Positions 38,551-49,056 of a DNA stretch of 64,000 nt are shown here, in pieces. The notes below the pieces were generated by a model that searched no databases, was not told the DNA's origin, and saw nothing but the letters and a program-made list of their open reading frames with translations. Source of the DNA: Vibrio pectenicida (GTDB lineage Bacteria > Pseudomonadota > Gammaproteobacteria > Enterobacterales > Vibrionaceae); assembly GCA_024347015.1 (NCBI GenBank), contig AP024889.1, positions 1,116,001 through 1,180,000 on the forward strand, given 5' to 3'. The translations under genes and the position numbers were made by a program. Positions within the stretch are counted from its first letter, which is position 1. Each line of letters starts with the position of its first letter.

Positions 38551-39269
38551 GGATTCTCCTCTGAAGACAGCTTAATCCACTGCGGCTTAAAACTACCCGC
38601 AACAAGTTTTTCCTGTTTTAATGATAGCAGTCTTTGTATAAATTCCTTTCGTTCCAACTCTTCAGCCCCTAAAGAATTCAGGTGCCTGTTCATAACTTGG
38701 CAATCAATAAGCTGTCCCCTCATAGACTTAAAATGATCGCAAAAATACCATAACGCGACTTTTGAGGCGTTAGTTTTAAGGCTAAACATGGATTCTCCAC
38801 AAAATACTTGCCCGACTGATATACCGTACAGTCCGCCTATTATTTTGTTGTTCTGCCATACTTCGACAGAGTGACAGTGGCCAATGTCAGCGAGTGTTTT
38901 GTATGCACAACGCATTTCACTGGTTAGCCATGTTTCTTCAGCATCCCGTGTAGAAGCACAATGTTCAATGACAGTTTTAGTTGCCATATTGATGCTGACT
39001 TGATATTGATGCTTTCTCTGAAATTTTTTAAGACTTTTAGAGGGTTTGAATGTCTTAGGATTAAAGACGGCTCGTGGCGATGGGCTCCACCATAATATAG
39101 GGTCATCTAGACCATACCATGGAAAGATTCCATTTTGATAAGCCAGCAGTAAACGATCGGGTGATAAATCGCCTCCATAGGCGAGTAAACCATTAGGGTC
39201 GTTCAACGCTTCATATGGAGAGGGAAACCAGAGCTTATCGCTATCGAGTTCAGTTAGATAAATCGCCAT
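38547..39269 (-). CDS. aat: Leucyl/phenylalanyl-tRNA-protein transferase Aat
   Basis: 240 residues. Family blocks include FPSPYEALNDPNGLLAYGGD near the start, NGIFPWYGLDDPILWWSPSP, and GGLYGISVGQVFCGESMFS. It adds Leu or Phe to N-terminal Lys or Arg, marking proteins for ClpAP. It is coupled to bpt by an ATGA-type overlap. It is divergent from the glycine-zipper gene, with only 17 bases between the two start codons. Confidence 0.95.
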   Translation of the reverse strand: MAIYLTELDSDKLWFPSPYEALNDPNGLLAYGGDLSPDRLLLAYQNGIFPWYGLDDPILWWSPSPRAVFNPKTFKPSKSLKKFQRKHQYQVSINMATKTVIEHCASTRDAEETWLTSEMRCAYKTLADIGHCHSVEVWQNNKIIGGLYGISVGQVFCGESMFSLKTNASKVALWYFCDHFKSMRGQLIDCQVMNRHLNSLGAEELERKEFIQRLLSLKQEKLVAGSFKPQWIKLSSEENP

Positions 39270-39286
39270 AATATAGGAGAATCACG

Positions 39287-39742
39287 ATGAAAAAATGGCT
39301 TTGGATTCTATTCATTTTACCACTCTTTGCCAATGCTACTTATGAGAGAAATAAGGCTAAACCTGTCAATGAGATTATATTTGGTAGTATAGACTCTGTA
39401 CGGTATTTAACTCAGCAGGATGTTATTAAGGCAGAATCATCTGGTTGGGAAACCATACTGGGGGCTGTTGTTGGTGGGGTTGTTGGTAACCAATTTGGTG
39501 GAGGTACCGGAAGACAAGTCGCGACAGCGGTTGGTGCAGTTGCTGGGGCTGGAGTCGCACATAACATTGCAAATCAAGAGTATAAAGTGGAATACAAGTT
39601 AGTCGAACTGTTGATTAAAACAGACAAAGGGAAACTTATCGATGTTATCCAAGATGTGGATAACAGTATGCTATTTGAGCGCGGTGATAAAGTTCGCATA
39701 TTGTATTTTGACAACGGTGTAAGAGTTGATAAAGAGTATTGA
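39287..39742 (+). CDS. Glycine-zipper 2TM domain envelope protein
   Basis: 151 residues. A Sec signal peptide ends near NAT (about residue 18); it has no lipobox cysteine, so unlike SlyB/PcP it is not lipidated. Residues about 60-90 are a glycine zipper with GAVVGGVVGNQFGGGTG followed by VGAVAGAGVAHNIA. The remaining part is a small beta domain ending VRILYFDNGVRV. Such proteins sit in the outer membrane or periplasm; the role is unclear. AGGAGA precedes the ATG. Confidence 0.8.
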   Translation: MKKWLWILFILPLFANATYERNKAKPVNEIIFGSIDSVRYLTQQDVIKAESSGWETILGAVVGGVVGNQFGGGTGRQVATAVGAVAGAGVAHNIANQEYKVEYKLVELLIKTDKGKLIDVIQDVDNSMLFERGDKVRILYFDNGVRVDKEY

Positions 39743-39887
39743 ATACAGTACACATGGCTATTCTATTCGCTCAAAAAAAGATCGCTATAAATTGTGACTT
39801 TTGTCTGGTTTTAGATGTAAATTTTAGTTACGCTGCCATTACTAAGAATTTTTCAGCGTTTGCTTAATCAAGGAACATTAGAATTTA

Positions 39888-41168
39888 ATGGAAAGCCTTA
39901 CGTTACAACCCATCAGTAAAGTCCACGGCGAGGTGAACTTGCCAGGCTCAAAAAGTGTTTCAAATCGGGCGTTATTGCTTGCAGCTTTAGCTCAAGGCAC
40001 GACTCGTTTGACTAACCTTTTGGATAGCGATGATATCCGACATATGTTGAATGCGCTGAACAAACTCGGAGTGACTTATTCGCTCTCTCCAGATAATACT
40101 ATCTGTGAAATAGAAGGTAGAGGTAAGCCATTCGATTCTCAAGAAGTTTTGGAGTTATTCCTGGGGAATGCTGGAACAGCAATGCGCCCACTTGCCGCTG
40201 CTTTATGTTTAGGTGAAGGTGAATATATTTTGACTGGCGAGCCTCGAATGAAGGAGAGGCCTATTGGTCATCTAGTTGAGGCGCTTCGTCAAGCTGGTGC
40301 GAATGTAGAGTATTTAGAGAATAAAAACTTTCCTCCACTTAAGATTAAAGGAACAGGCCTAAAAGGTGGCGTAATAGAAATTGATGGTTCAATTTCAAGT
40401 CAATTTCTAACGGCATTTTTAATGTCAGCGCCAATGGCTCAAGAAGATGTAACAATCAAAATTATTGGTGAGTTGGTGTCTAAACCATATATTGATATTA
40501 CCTTACACATTATGTCACAGTTTGGTGTTCAGGTAGAGAATCATGGTTATCAAGAGTTTGTCATTCGGCATGGGCAATCATACTCTTCACCTGGTGAGTT
40601 TTTAGTAGAGGGTGACGCTTCATCCGCTTCATATTTTTTAGCCGCCGCTGCAATTAAAGGTGGTGAGATAAAAGTGACAGGTATCGGTCGTAACAGTATT
40701 CAAGGCGATATTCAATTTGCTGATGCGTTAGAAAAAATGGGTGCAGACATTGAATGGGGTAACGATTATGTTATCTCACGAGTGGGCGAGCTTAAGGCAG
40801 TTGATATGGATTTTAACCATATTCCGGATGCGGCGATGACCATCGCGACAACTGCTCTGTTTGCAAAGGGGACGACAGCAATTCGTAATGTTTACAATTG
40901 GCGTGTTAAGGAAACCGATCGCTTAGCCGCAATGGCAACAGAATTACGTAAAGTTGGTGCAGAAGTTGAAGAAGGCAAAGACTATATAGTCGTGACACCA
41001 CCTAAAAAGCTTATTCATGCGACAATCGATACGTACGATGATCACCGAATGGCGATGTGTTTTTCACTTATTGCATTGAGTGATACTCCTGTTACGATTA
41101 ATGATCCGAAGTGTACATCCAAGACTTTTCCGGATTATTTTAACAAGCTTTCATCACTCGGTTGTTAA
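39888..41168 (+). CDS. aroA: 3-phosphoshikimate 1-carboxyvinyltransferase (EPSP synthase) AroA
   Basis: 426 residues, full length class I enzyme. Substrate-binding blocks are intact: [17 protein letters not shown] near 20, [15 protein letters not shown] near 92, and the C-terminal [15 protein letters not shown]. It joins phosphoenolpyruvate to shikimate 3-phosphate in aromatic amino acid synthesis. AAGGAAC lies some way before the ATG. Confidence 0.97.
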   Translation: MESLTLQPISKVHGEVNLPGSKSVSNRALLLAALAQGTTRLTNLLDSDDIRHMLNALNKLGVTYSLSPDNTICEIEGRGKPFDSQEVLELFLGNAGTAMRPLAAALCLGEGEYILTGEPRMKERPIGHLVEALRQAGANVEYLENKNFPPLKIKGTGLKGGVIEIDGSISSQFLTAFLMSAPMAQEDVTIKIIGELVSKPYIDITLHIMSQFGVQVENHGYQEFVIRHGQSYSSPGEFLVEGDASSASYFLAAAAIKGGEIKVTGIGRNSIQGDIQFADALEKMGADIEWGNDYVISRVGELKAVDMDFNHIPDAAMTIATTALFAKGTTAIRNVYNWRVKETDRLAAMATELRKVGAEVEEGKDYIVVTPPKKLIHATIDTYDDHRMAMCFSLIALSDTPVTINDPKCTSKTFPDYFNKLSSLGC

Positions 41169-41171
41169 AAG

Positions 41172-41204
41172 TTACCTCCCTGCTCCTAGAATATCAGGGG
41201 GTAA
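41172..41204 (+). terminator. Probable aroA terminator
   Basis: CCCTG and CAGGG with a 12-base loop, extended by TTAC/GTAA pairing with a bulge, 3 bases after the aroA stop. There is no long T run. Confidence 0.5.
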
Positions 41205-41270
41205 AAGAGTTAACTTAATTTAGTAGCTTATACTTTTACTACGAATTGATATTCTATAAAAAACAAGAAT

Positions 41271-41522
41271 CTAGCTATGATTTAATGTGAACTCATTGGA
41301 CAAATGAAGCGCTAGGTATTTCAACATATTAAAGGCTTTTGGTGTTTTTTCTGTTGGTATTCCGTTGTCGTCGAGAAAGTGGTGACCTTTAAAAATCAGA
41401 ACGTCGTCTTTTTCATTGACCTGATCTACTCGCATTCCGATAACGTAATCGTGGTGTTCTTGGATCATATGATTGGCAATCAACAAAAGTTCGAATTTTG
41501 AAATGATGTTCTTGCGTTTCAT
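41271..41522 (-). CDS. yciN: YciN family protein (DUF2498)
   Basis: 83 residues. It matches E. coli YciN in length and pattern: LLLIANHMIQEHHDYVIGM, then VLIFKGHHFLDDNGIPT and AFNMLKYLALHLS. Function is unknown. It is divergent from topA, the same neighbour pair as in E. coli. Confidence 0.88.
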   Translation of the reverse strand: MKRKNIISKFELLLIANHMIQEHHDYVIGMRVDQVNEKDDVLIFKGHHFLDDNGIPTEKTPKAFNMLKYLALHLSNEFTLNHS

Positions 41523-41882
41523 CTATTATTACTCATGCTTTGTTGCAGATAAAGATGGATGTAATTGTAAAGTGGATCGTATTTCTAGCCTTTGAGGTAG
41601 ATCAATTGACTGCTCACAAGACTTGGTAGTGTAATGGCTATTATTTTGTGAGCGGTGGCAAAATTTTTCTTCTTGTATTAGCAGAAATAACCTTGTGACG
41701 GCTAGTATGTGGAGCCTTTTAAAGAGGCGAGTCGCGATTCGTTGAATTGTCGACCAGTTAGCGGCAGATTTAAAAAAAGATATTGATCTTCTGGCTTTCT
41801 CGCTCGATAGTAAAAAAGAAGTAACATTTTAAGTATGCCGTGCGTTATATCGCCGGGTCATATAAAGGACACTTGAGTCAAT
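41523..41882. other. Divergent control region between yciN and topA
   Basis: 360 bases. It holds a candidate topA promoter at 41606-41635 and a near-perfect palindrome CGAGTCGCGATTCG at 41728-41741. No coding frame is supported. Confidence 0.45.
41606..41635 (+). promoter_or_regulatory. Candidate sigma-70 promoter of topA
   Basis: TTGACT, 18-base spacer, TGTAAT. The transcript would have a leader of about 240 bases. topA genes often have several promoters; others may lie nearer. Confidence 0.4.
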
Positions 41883-44510
41883 ATGGGTAAGTCACTCGTT
41901 ATTGTGGAGTCGCCGGCTAAGGCTAAAACCATCAATAAGTATTTAGGTAAGGACTTTATTGTAAAGTCCAGCGTAGGTCATGTGCGCGACCTACCAACCG
42001 CCGGGCAAAGTACCGGCCAAAAAGCTGCGGCGATCTCCACCAAAGGTTTGAGTACAGAAGAAAAAACTCGGATCAAGAAGGAAAAAGATCGTAAGGCACT
42101 AATAAAGAAAATGGGCATTGACCCTTTTAATAGCTGGGAGCCCAATTATCAGGTTTTGCCTGGAAAAGAAAAAGTCGTTGCTGAGCTTCAAAAGTTAGCC
42201 AAAGATGCTGATAGCGTTTACCTTGCGACCGATTTGGATCGTGAAGGAGAAGCCATCGCTTGGCACCTTCGAGAGATCATCGGTGGTGATGAAGGGCGAT
42301 ACAAACGAGTTGTCTTTAACGAGATCACTAAGAATGCGATTCAGCAGGCTTTCGAAACACCTGGTGAACTTAATATGGATGGCGTTAATGCACAGCAAGC
42401 TCGGCGGTTTATGGATCGGGTTGTTGGCTTTATGGTATCTCCACTGCTGTGGAAAAAGGTTGCGCGCGGACTCTCTGCTGGCCGAGTACAATCTGTGGCG
42501 GTAAAGCTACTCGTCGAGCGTGAACGAGAAATTAATGCTTTTATCCCGGAAGAGTTTTGGGATATTCATGCCAATACTAAAACGGCAGATAAAGCAGATT
42601 TCCGCCTCCAAGTCGCGCAAAAAGATGGTGTGGTTTTTAAGCCGGAAAACGAAGCGCAAACACTATCTGCGATTAAAGTACTCGAAAAATCAGACTATGA
42701 AGTCTGTAAACGAGAGGATAGGCCTACGTCGAGCAAGCCGTCAGCGCCTTTCATTACATCAACGTTACAACAGGCGGCTAGTACACGCCTTGGGTATGGT
42801 GTTAAAAAAACCATGATGTTGGCTCAGCGCTTATATGAGGCTGGTTATATTACTTATATGCGTACTGACTCGACAAATTTAAGCTCTGAAGCTGTGGATG
42901 CTGCTCGTCAGTTTATTAGTGATGAATTTGGCGCCCCTTATCTACCAGCTAAGCCTAACGTTTACGGAAGTAAGCAGGGGGCTCAGGAAGCGCATGAAGC
43001 GATAAGACCTTCTGATGTATTAGTTAAAGCAGATGACTTAGCTGGAATGGAAGCAGATGCGCATAAATTATATGCGCTAGTTTGGAATCAGTTTGTTGCT
43101 TGTCAAATGACTCAAGCAAAATATGACTCTACAACGGTAAGTGTTAAAGCGGCCGAGTACACCCTTAAGGCGAAAGGCAGGATTCTAAAGTTTGATGGTT
43201 GGACACGTGTTCAGCGGCCATTAGGCAAAAACGAAGACCAGATTCTACCAACTGTAAAAGTGGGCGAAAAAATTGACTTGGTGAATTTAGAACCAAAGCA
43301 ACATTTTACGAAACCACCTGCGCGCTTTACTGAAGCTGCTCTAGTTAAAGAGCTTGAGAAATGTGGTATTGGCCGCCCTTCAACTTATGCGTCTATTATT
43401 TCTACAATTCAAGACCGTGGATATGTGAAGGTCGATCAGCGCCGATTTTATGCTGAAAAGATGGGTGAAATTGTTACCGATCGTTTAGATGACAGTTTCC
43501 ATGAGCTGATGAATTATGAGTTTACTTCCCGTATGGAAGAAAAGCTTGATCAGATTGCTGATGGTGAGGCGAATTGGAAAAAAGTCCTAGACAATTTCTT
43601 TGGTGATTTTACTGGCGATTTGGAAAAAGCTGAGTTGGATGAAGAAGATGGCGGCATGAAGCCTAACCATATTGTTTATACAGATATCCAATGCCCAACA
43701 TGTGATCGAGCCATGGGAATTCGAACTGCGTCTACAGGTGTGTTCTTAGGTTGCTCAGGTTACGCACTTCCTCCCAAAGAGCGTTGCAAGACTACCATTA
43801 ACCTTGGTGATGAAGACGGTATCATCAACGTACTAGAAGAAGACGTTGAGACGGCGGCTTTACGTGCTAAAAAGCGCTGTTCTATCTGTGAAACCGCCAT
43901 GGATGCTTACTTAATTGATGATAAACGGAAGCTGCATGTTTGTGGTAACAACCCCAATTGCGAGGGGTACGTTGTCGAACATGGTGAGTTTATGGTTAAG
44001 GGTTATGATGGGCCAGTTGTTGAGTGCGACAAGTGTGGCACGGATATGGTGTTGAAAAACGGCCGATTTGGTAAGTATATGGATTGTACCAGTGAGTCGT
44101 GTAAAAATACCCGTAAGATCCTGAAAAATGGTGAGGTTGCACCTCCCAAAGAAGATCCTGTTCATTTTCCAGAACTGCTGTGCGAAAACTCAGATGCTTA
44201 TTTTGTGTTAAGAGATGGTGCTTCGGGGCTATTTCTTGCGGCGAATACTTTTCCTAAATCTCGCGAAACTCGGGCACCACTTGTGGAGGAGTTGGTTAGA
44301 TTTAAAGATCGCATTTCTCCAAAGTTCCACTATTTGGCAACAGCTCCTGAAAAAGATCCTGACGGACGTCCTATGGTGATTCGATTTAGTCGTAAATCGA
44401 AAGAGAATTATGTGCGTTCAGAGATTGACGGAAAACCATCTGGATATACAGCACTTTATGCAGATGGTAGTTGGGAAATTACCGACAAGCGCAAAAAAGC
44501 GACGAAGTAG
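41883..44510 (+). CDS. topA: DNA topoisomerase I TopA
   Basis: 875 residues, normal length. The TOPRIM domain opens [18 protein letters not shown] and contains [16 protein letters not shown]. The active-site tyrosine lies in [11 protein letters not shown] near residue 319. Three four-cysteine zinc ribbons follow (starting near [18 protein letters not shown] and CDKCGTDMV). It relaxes negatively supercoiled DNA. AAAGGAC lies upstream of the ATG. Confidence 0.97.
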   Translation: MGKSLVIVESPAKAKTINKYLGKDFIVKSSVGHVRDLPTAGQSTGQKAAAISTKGLSTEEKTRIKKEKDRKALIKKMGIDPFNSWEPNYQVLPGKEKVVAELQKLAKDADSVYLATDLDREGEAIAWHLREIIGGDEGRYKRVVFNEITKNAIQQAFETPGELNMDGVNAQQARRFMDRVVGFMVSPLLWKKVARGLSAGRVQSVAVKLLVEREREINAFIPEEFWDIHANTKTADKADFRLQVAQKDGVVFKPENEAQTLSAIKVLEKSDYEVCKREDRPTSSKPSAPFITSTLQQAASTRLGYGVKKTMMLAQRLYEAGYITYMRTDSTNLSSEAVDAARQFISDEFGAPYLPAKPNVYGSKQGAQEAHEAIRPSDVLVKADDLAGMEADAHKLYALVWNQFVACQMTQAKYDSTTVSVKAAEYTLKAKGRILKFDGWTRVQRPLGKNEDQILPTVKVGEKIDLVNLEPKQHFTKPPARFTEAALVKELEKCGIGRPSTYASIISTIQDRGYVKVDQRRFYAEKMGEIVTDRLDDSFHELMNYEFTSRMEEKLDQIADGEANWKKVLDNFFGDFTGDLEKAELDEEDGGMKPNHIVYTDIQCPTCDRAMGIRTASTGVFLGCSGYALPPKERCKTTINLGDEDGIINVLEEDVETAALRAKKRCSICETAMDAYLIDDKRKLHVCGNNPNCEGYVVEHGEFMVKGYDGPVVECDKCGTDMVLKNGRFGKYMDCTSESCKNTRKILKNGEVAPPKEDPVHFPELLCENSDAYFVLRDGASGLFLAANTFPKSRETRAPLVEELVRFKDRISPKFHYLATAPEKDPDGRPMVIRFSRKSKENYVRSEIDGKPSGYTALYADGSWEITDKRKKATK

Positions 44511-44523
44511 TTCTCTACAGTTG

Positions 44524-44539
44524 ATCAGGCTTGCCTGAT
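44524..44539 (+). other. Small hairpin after topA
   Basis: ATCAGG and CCTGAT with a 4-base loop, 13 bases after the topA stop and just before the main terminator. Confidence 0.4.
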
Positions 44540-44557
44540 TCTAAAATATATGATGAT

Positions 44558-44587
44558 AAAAGCAGCTGCCTATGTAGCTGCTTTTTT
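44558..44587 (+). terminator. Terminator of topA
   Basis: 10-bp stem (AAAAGCAGCT and AGCTGCTTTT) with an 8-base loop and a run of six Ts. Confidence 0.9.
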
Positions 44588-44877
44588 ATTACCACAAAAT
44601 TGATAACCGCTTAATTGGATCTTGAGCTGGGTCATACTCCGTACTGGAACGCGATTGGTATTACATCTTTTGAATTGTAAATTTACTAAAATAGGGTAAC
44701 TTATAGTAAATCATGTGCATATTCTGATGGCACTTAAACAATACTCAGTAGGCTTGCATGATAGACGTTCACTATACATTTTAAATGTTTTTGTGATGAC
44801 AAGTTCGCAACTTGGAAGGTAGCGGCAAATGTTGGAATTGGTAATTTTCCAAAATAAATGAGTATGGAGAGTATAGA
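44588..44877. other. Upstream region of glgC
   Basis: 290 bases with two inverted repeats: ATTTACTA with TAGTAAAT (44681-44711) and CAAGTT-CGC-AACTTG (44800-44814). The second lies in the likely glgC leader and could be an operator. No gene is supported. Confidence 0.4.
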
Positions 44878-46095
44878 ATGGCTGGTGTTTTAGGAATGAT
44901 CCTCGCAGGTGGAGAAGGTTCACGTCTTCGCCCTTTAACCGAATCTCGTAGTAAGCCAGCAGTTCCCTTTGGTGGAAGCTACCGTCTAATTGACTTTGCA
45001 TTAAATAATTTTGTCAATGCCGATCTAATGCGTATCTATGTTTTGACACAATTCAAATCTCAATCTCTTTTTCATCATCTCAAAAAAGGCTGGAATATTA
45101 GTGGGATCACAGACCGATTTATTGATCCTATTCCAGCTCAAATGAGAACAGGAAAACGTTGGTATGAAGGTACTGCTGACGCGATATACCAAAATCTGCG
45201 CTTTATGGAATTGGCAGAGCCTGAGCAAGTATGCATTTTTGGATCGGACCACATATACAAAATGGATATTAAGCAGGCGCTAGACTTCCATAAGCAAAAA
45301 CAAGCTTCATTGACCGTTTCCGCATTGCGTATGCCTCTGTCTGAAGCATCAAAATTTGGTGTTATTGAAGTTGATAAAGATGGCCGAATGGTTGGTTTTG
45401 AAGAAAAACCCAATGAACCTAGATGTATCCCAGGCGATCCACAACATGCGCTGGTTTCGATGGGAAATTACATATTCGAAGCTCAACCTCTCTTTGCTGA
45501 ACTTATCGAAGATGCTGACAATCCGGATTCTGACCATGATTTTGGTAAGGATATTATTCCTAAAATGTTTCCGCGTGGCGACGTCTTTGTTTACGATTTT
45601 AGTCAAAATCGAATCCCTGGTGAAAAGGAGGTAGTTTACTGGCGAGATGTCGGCACCATTGATTCCTATTGGCAAGCCCACATGGACCTCCTCGAGAAAG
45701 ATGCACCTTTCTCTTTATATAACCGGAGTTGGCCGTTACATACGTTCTACCCCGCCTTACCACCTGCTACTTTCAGTGATTCTGATAATAGAAGAGTACA
45801 GATAATCGATAGTTTAGTGTGTAATGGGAGCTATGTTCGCTGCTCAAGAATTGAAAAATCTGTATTGGGATTTAGAAGTAATATTGCTTCAGCTTGTGAT
45901 ATCAGTGAGAGTATCCTACTTGGTGATGTTAAGGTTGGTGAGGGTTGTGTTTTACGGCGCGTAATCATAGATAAAAATGCTGATATTGCACCTAGAACAA
46001 AAATTGGTGTAGATCCAGAGAATGATAAAAAGCTTTTCCATGTTTCTGATGACGGTATTGTAGTTATTCCAAAAGGAGCACGTATTGGTTACTAA
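44878..46095 (+). CDS. glgC: Glucose-1-phosphate adenylyltransferase GlgC
   Basis: 405 residues. The nucleotide site reads GMILAGGEGSRLRPLTESRSKPAVPFGG compacted at residues 6-33, followed by the family blocks FGSDHIYKMD and VVYWRDVGTIDSYWQAHMDLL, and a C-terminal left-handed beta-helix. It makes ADP-glucose, the committed step of glycogen synthesis. It overlaps the glgA start by 11 bases. No glgB, glgX or glgP lies nearby, so branching and breakdown genes are elsewhere. Confidence 0.95.
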   Translation: MAGVLGMILAGGEGSRLRPLTESRSKPAVPFGGSYRLIDFALNNFVNADLMRIYVLTQFKSQSLFHHLKKGWNISGITDRFIDPIPAQMRTGKRWYEGTADAIYQNLRFMELAEPEQVCIFGSDHIYKMDIKQALDFHKQKQASLTVSALRMPLSEASKFGVIEVDKDGRMVGFEEKPNEPRCIPGDPQHALVSMGNYIFEAQPLFAELIEDADNPDSDHDFGKDIIPKMFPRGDVFVYDFSQNRIPGEKEVVYWRDVGTIDSYWQAHMDLLEKDAPFSLYNRSWPLHTFYPALPPATFSDSDNRRVQIIDSLVCNGSYVRCSRIEKSVLGFRSNIASACDISESILLGDVKVGEGCVLRRVIIDKNADIAPRTKIGVDPENDKKLFHVSDDGIVVIPKGARIGY

Positions 46096-47542
46096 GAGCT
46101 TATCTGTTTTATTTGTTGCATCTGAAGTTGAAGGCTTAGTAAAAAGTGGTGGTTTGGCAGATGTAGCTAGGGCACTTCCTGAAGCGCTTGTTGCTTTAAA
46201 ACAAGATGTTCGTATTGCCTTGCCAGCATACCAACAAATATCTCAAATTGAAGATTCGACCGTAATATTGGACACTCAACTTGAGCATTGGCCTCGTACG
46301 GAATATAGAGTGTTAAAGCTGAAAGTGTCTAATGTGACTGTCTATGCTATTGATTGCCCAAGATATTTTAATCGCTCAGAAATGTATGCTGTTAACAATC
46401 AAGCATACAATGATAATGGTGAACGTTTTGCCTTTTTTAGCGTTGCCTGTCTGGATATGTTGCCAAAATTAGGTTTCCAGCCAGATATTGTCCATGCGAA
46501 TGATTGGCACACGGGATTGGTCCCATATCTTTTAAAGCATCGCTATAGAGAAACCGAGTTCTATGCAAGAATAAAAAGCATAATAACAGTGCATAATGCG
46601 GTATTTAAAGGTGTTTTCAGCTATGACGACCTTCTTTGTTTACCAGAGATGCAAACTAGATATGCCCCTGATGCGGCAGTAAGCCCAACTCATGTCACTA
46701 TGCTAAAGGCAGGAGTTATGACTGCCGACAAAATTAATACAGTCAGCCCGACTTATGCAGAGGAGCTTAAAACCGAGCTGGGTAGCCACGGTATGGCTGA
46801 AGAATTTAAAGCACGACAAGATGATTTCATAGGCATTTTAAATGGCTGTGATTACTCTACATGGAATCCTAAAACGGATCCTTATTTAGTAGAAAATTAT
46901 CAATCTACTCAGCAAAGTCTAGATAAAGGAAAGCGAGCGTGTAAACGTGCTTTACAAGCCAAGCTAGGCTTTGAGCAAAAAGATGTTGCTGTGTATGGTG
47001 TGGTATGTCGTTTGACAAACCAAAAAGGCATTCAGTATTTGCTGCCAATACTTGAGCGATTTTTGGGTTATCAAGTGCAATTTGTTATTGTAGGAACAGG
47101 TGATCCCCACTTGGCTTCTAAACTGAAAAATATTGAAGTTAATTATGGTACAAAGCTTAAATTTATAGAGGCTTACAGTAATGAACTTGCACACTTGGTT
47201 GAGGCCGGTGCGGATTTTTTCGTGATGCCATCAGAATTTGAGCCTTGTGGATTAAATCAAATCTACAGTATGGCATATGGAACTTTACCGATAGTGCGGG
47301 GTGTTGGTGGGCTAAAAGATACGGTGATAGATCATGGTACTGACCCAGATAGAGCGACGGGCTTTGTGTTTAATCAGCCAAAACCTAGCGAGCTATTAAT
47401 CTCACTGCAGCACTCTTTATTGCTGTATGAACAACGCTTTGATGAATTTATACGTATCCAACTCAATGCTATGGAACAAAATTTTAGTTGGAGTATTGCT
47501 GCTGACGAATATTTGAGCTTATATCATAGTGTGATAGTTTGA
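46085..47542 (+). CDS. glgA: Glycogen synthase GlgA
   Basis: 485 residues, GT5 family. The N-terminal ADP-glucose loop reads VKSGGLADVARALP (Ser in place of the usual Thr of KTGGL), and the C-terminal block reads EPCGLNQIYSMAYGTLPIVR then GGLKDTV. It extends glucan chains from ADP-glucose. The start is a TTG at 46085: GGAG lies exactly six bases upstream, no ATG is available near, and the start lies inside the end of glgC, implying coupling. Confidence 0.95.
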   Translation: MVTKSLSVLFVASEVEGLVKSGGLADVARALPEALVALKQDVRIALPAYQQISQIEDSTVILDTQLEHWPRTEYRVLKLKVSNVTVYAIDCPRYFNRSEMYAVNNQAYNDNGERFAFFSVACLDMLPKLGFQPDIVHANDWHTGLVPYLLKHRYRETEFYARIKSIITVHNAVFKGVFSYDDLLCLPEMQTRYAPDAAVSPTHVTMLKAGVMTADKINTVSPTYAEELKTELGSHGMAEEFKARQDDFIGILNGCDYSTWNPKTDPYLVENYQSTQQSLDKGKRACKRALQAKLGFEQKDVAVYGVVCRLTNQKGIQYLLPILERFLGYQVQFVIVGTGDPHLASKLKNIEVNYGTKLKFIEAYSNELAHLVEAGADFFVMPSEFEPCGLNQIYSMAYGTLPIVRGVGGLKDTVIDHGTDPDRATGFVFNQPKPSELLISLQHSLLLYEQRFDEFIRIQLNAMEQNFSWSIAADEYLSLYHSVIV

Positions 47543-47682
47543 TAAACCTAGCTTATATTGTGACGGATTAGTATAGGATGGCTTAGTTTTAATCAATTAC
47601 TTGACTGTTTGAGAGTTATGGATGGATTTATTTGTGATATATTGCACGAAATTAACTGTTTAAGCGGACTTTGCCCTAAACG

Positions 47683-48498
47683 ATGAGTCAAGAGATACTT
47701 TTTCATAAAACGTATTTACATCCTACAAGTGATGAATGGGTTGTTTTTGTTCATGGAGCTGGCGGTAGTTCCTCAATCTGGTTCAAGCAAATTAAAGCTT
47801 ATCGTCAACACTTTAATCTACTATTGGTTGACTTACGTGGACATGGTCAGTCTCGCCAATTTATTAAAGAGCTTATCTCAAATCGGTACACCTTCAAGGA
47901 AGTAACTGCCGATATTCTCAAAGTGTTGGACCACCTAAAGATTAGTTCTGCGCATTTTGTCGGTATGTCTTTGGGAACGATTATCGTAAGAAATCTAGCA
48001 GAAATGTCTGCCGATAGGGTCAAGTCTATGGTGTTGGGTGGGGCTGTCACAAGGCTTAATACTCGTTCACAGATTTTAGCAAAAATAGGTAATTTATGTA
48101 AGCATGTTGTTCCATATATGTGGTTATACAGTCTGTTCGCTTATATTGTAATGCCTCAAAAGGCCCAGAAAGAATCTCGTCATCTATTTATTAGAGAGGC
48201 GAAAAAACTTTGCCAGAAAGAGTTTAAACGTTGGTTTATCCTTACTACAGAAGTCAACCCACTAATGCGGTATTTTAAAGAGAAAGAGTTGCCGATTCCT
48301 ACTTTATATCTTATGGGAGAACGGGATTACATGTTTTTACCGCCCGTAAAAGAAATGGTCGCTGCACATTGCAGTAGCACTTTGTTAGAAATTCCTAATT
48401 GTGGTCACGTCTGTAATATTGAATGTTCAGAGACATTCAACCAGCATTCGATTGAGTTTATTAGTCACTTTGCCAATAGAGATAAAATTGCTCTTTAG
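47683..48498 (+). CDS. Alpha/beta hydrolase
   Basis: 271 residues of the alpha/beta hydrolase fold. The oxyanion strand reads FVHGAGGSS, then LVDLRGHGQS, the nucleophile Ser in HFVGMSLGT (near 96), the acid probably in GERDYMFLP and the His in NCGHVCNIE. It has no signal peptide. Many close-looking proteins are esterases or lipases, but the substrate is unknown. It has no clear ribosome site, and an AT-rich gap follows. Confidence 0.8.
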   Translation: MSQEILFHKTYLHPTSDEWVVFVHGAGGSSSIWFKQIKAYRQHFNLLLVDLRGHGQSRQFIKELISNRYTFKEVTADILKVLDHLKISSAHFVGMSLGTIIVRNLAEMSADRVKSMVLGGAVTRLNTRSQILAKIGNLCKHVVPYMWLYSLFAYIVMPQKAQKESRHLFIREAKKLCQKEFKRWFILTTEVNPLMRYFKEKELPIPTLYLMGERDYMFLPPVKEMVAAHCSSTLLEIPNCGHVCNIECSETFNQHSIEFISHFANRDKIAL

Positions 48499-49056
48499 AA
48501 AATAATTTCCATTTTCTCAGGGTATGGGAATAACTCTTCATTTTAAAGATATAATTTGATATTAGGCAATCCTATATTTATATTAGATAAAATATAAAAC
48601 CCTGGTATTTTATCTTTTCTATCAATATTTAATCTCATAAATACGTAGGTATTAGACCTACAATTGATGATTTTATGTTACTCATACAATTTAAACGTTT
48701 AAATTATAAATGTATCTTTATATTCATGTTTATTTTTATTTTTTTTATATTTATAAATTTCACTATATATTTGATTCTGAATACTTTAAACTAAATAGCT
48801 TTCATTTTATAATTAAAATAATATCCTTTTTTATGATGTTTATCAATAACTTATGTGAAGAGTGTTTGTTCCTTTAATAATTTTAATATTTATTTCTCGT
48901 ATTATAAATTTTTCCATATATTCTATGTACCTATGAAAAATAGAGCTGTCATATAGCTATAGGCTTATAGCCAAAGTGCTTTCCAATTTTAATTTTTTTA
49001 AACGATAGTATGCGTTCGTTGCTCACCAAGTTTCATATTTTAAGGTAACCAATATC
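48499..49056. other. Long AT-rich gap before the LysR gene
   Basis: 558 bases, extremely AT-rich, at the left edge of the tad region. It contains an inverted repeat GCTATA-GGCT-TATAGC at 48956-48971, about 85 bases before the LysR gene, which could be a regulator site. No gene, RNA or repeat family was recognised. Confidence 0.5.

Noticed and set aside
41728..41741. CGAGTCGCGATTCG palindrome upstream of topA
   Set aside because: Short, with a mismatch, and not placed on a promoter element; mentioned only in the gap entry.
45349..45681. 110-codon minus-strand frame inside glgC
   Set aside because: Shadow frame of a conserved gene; no ribosome site or family.
44878..47542. glgC-glgA without glgB as a broken glycogen pathway
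   Set aside because: In Vibrio the other glycogen genes are usually elsewhere in the genome; absence from this window says nothing.
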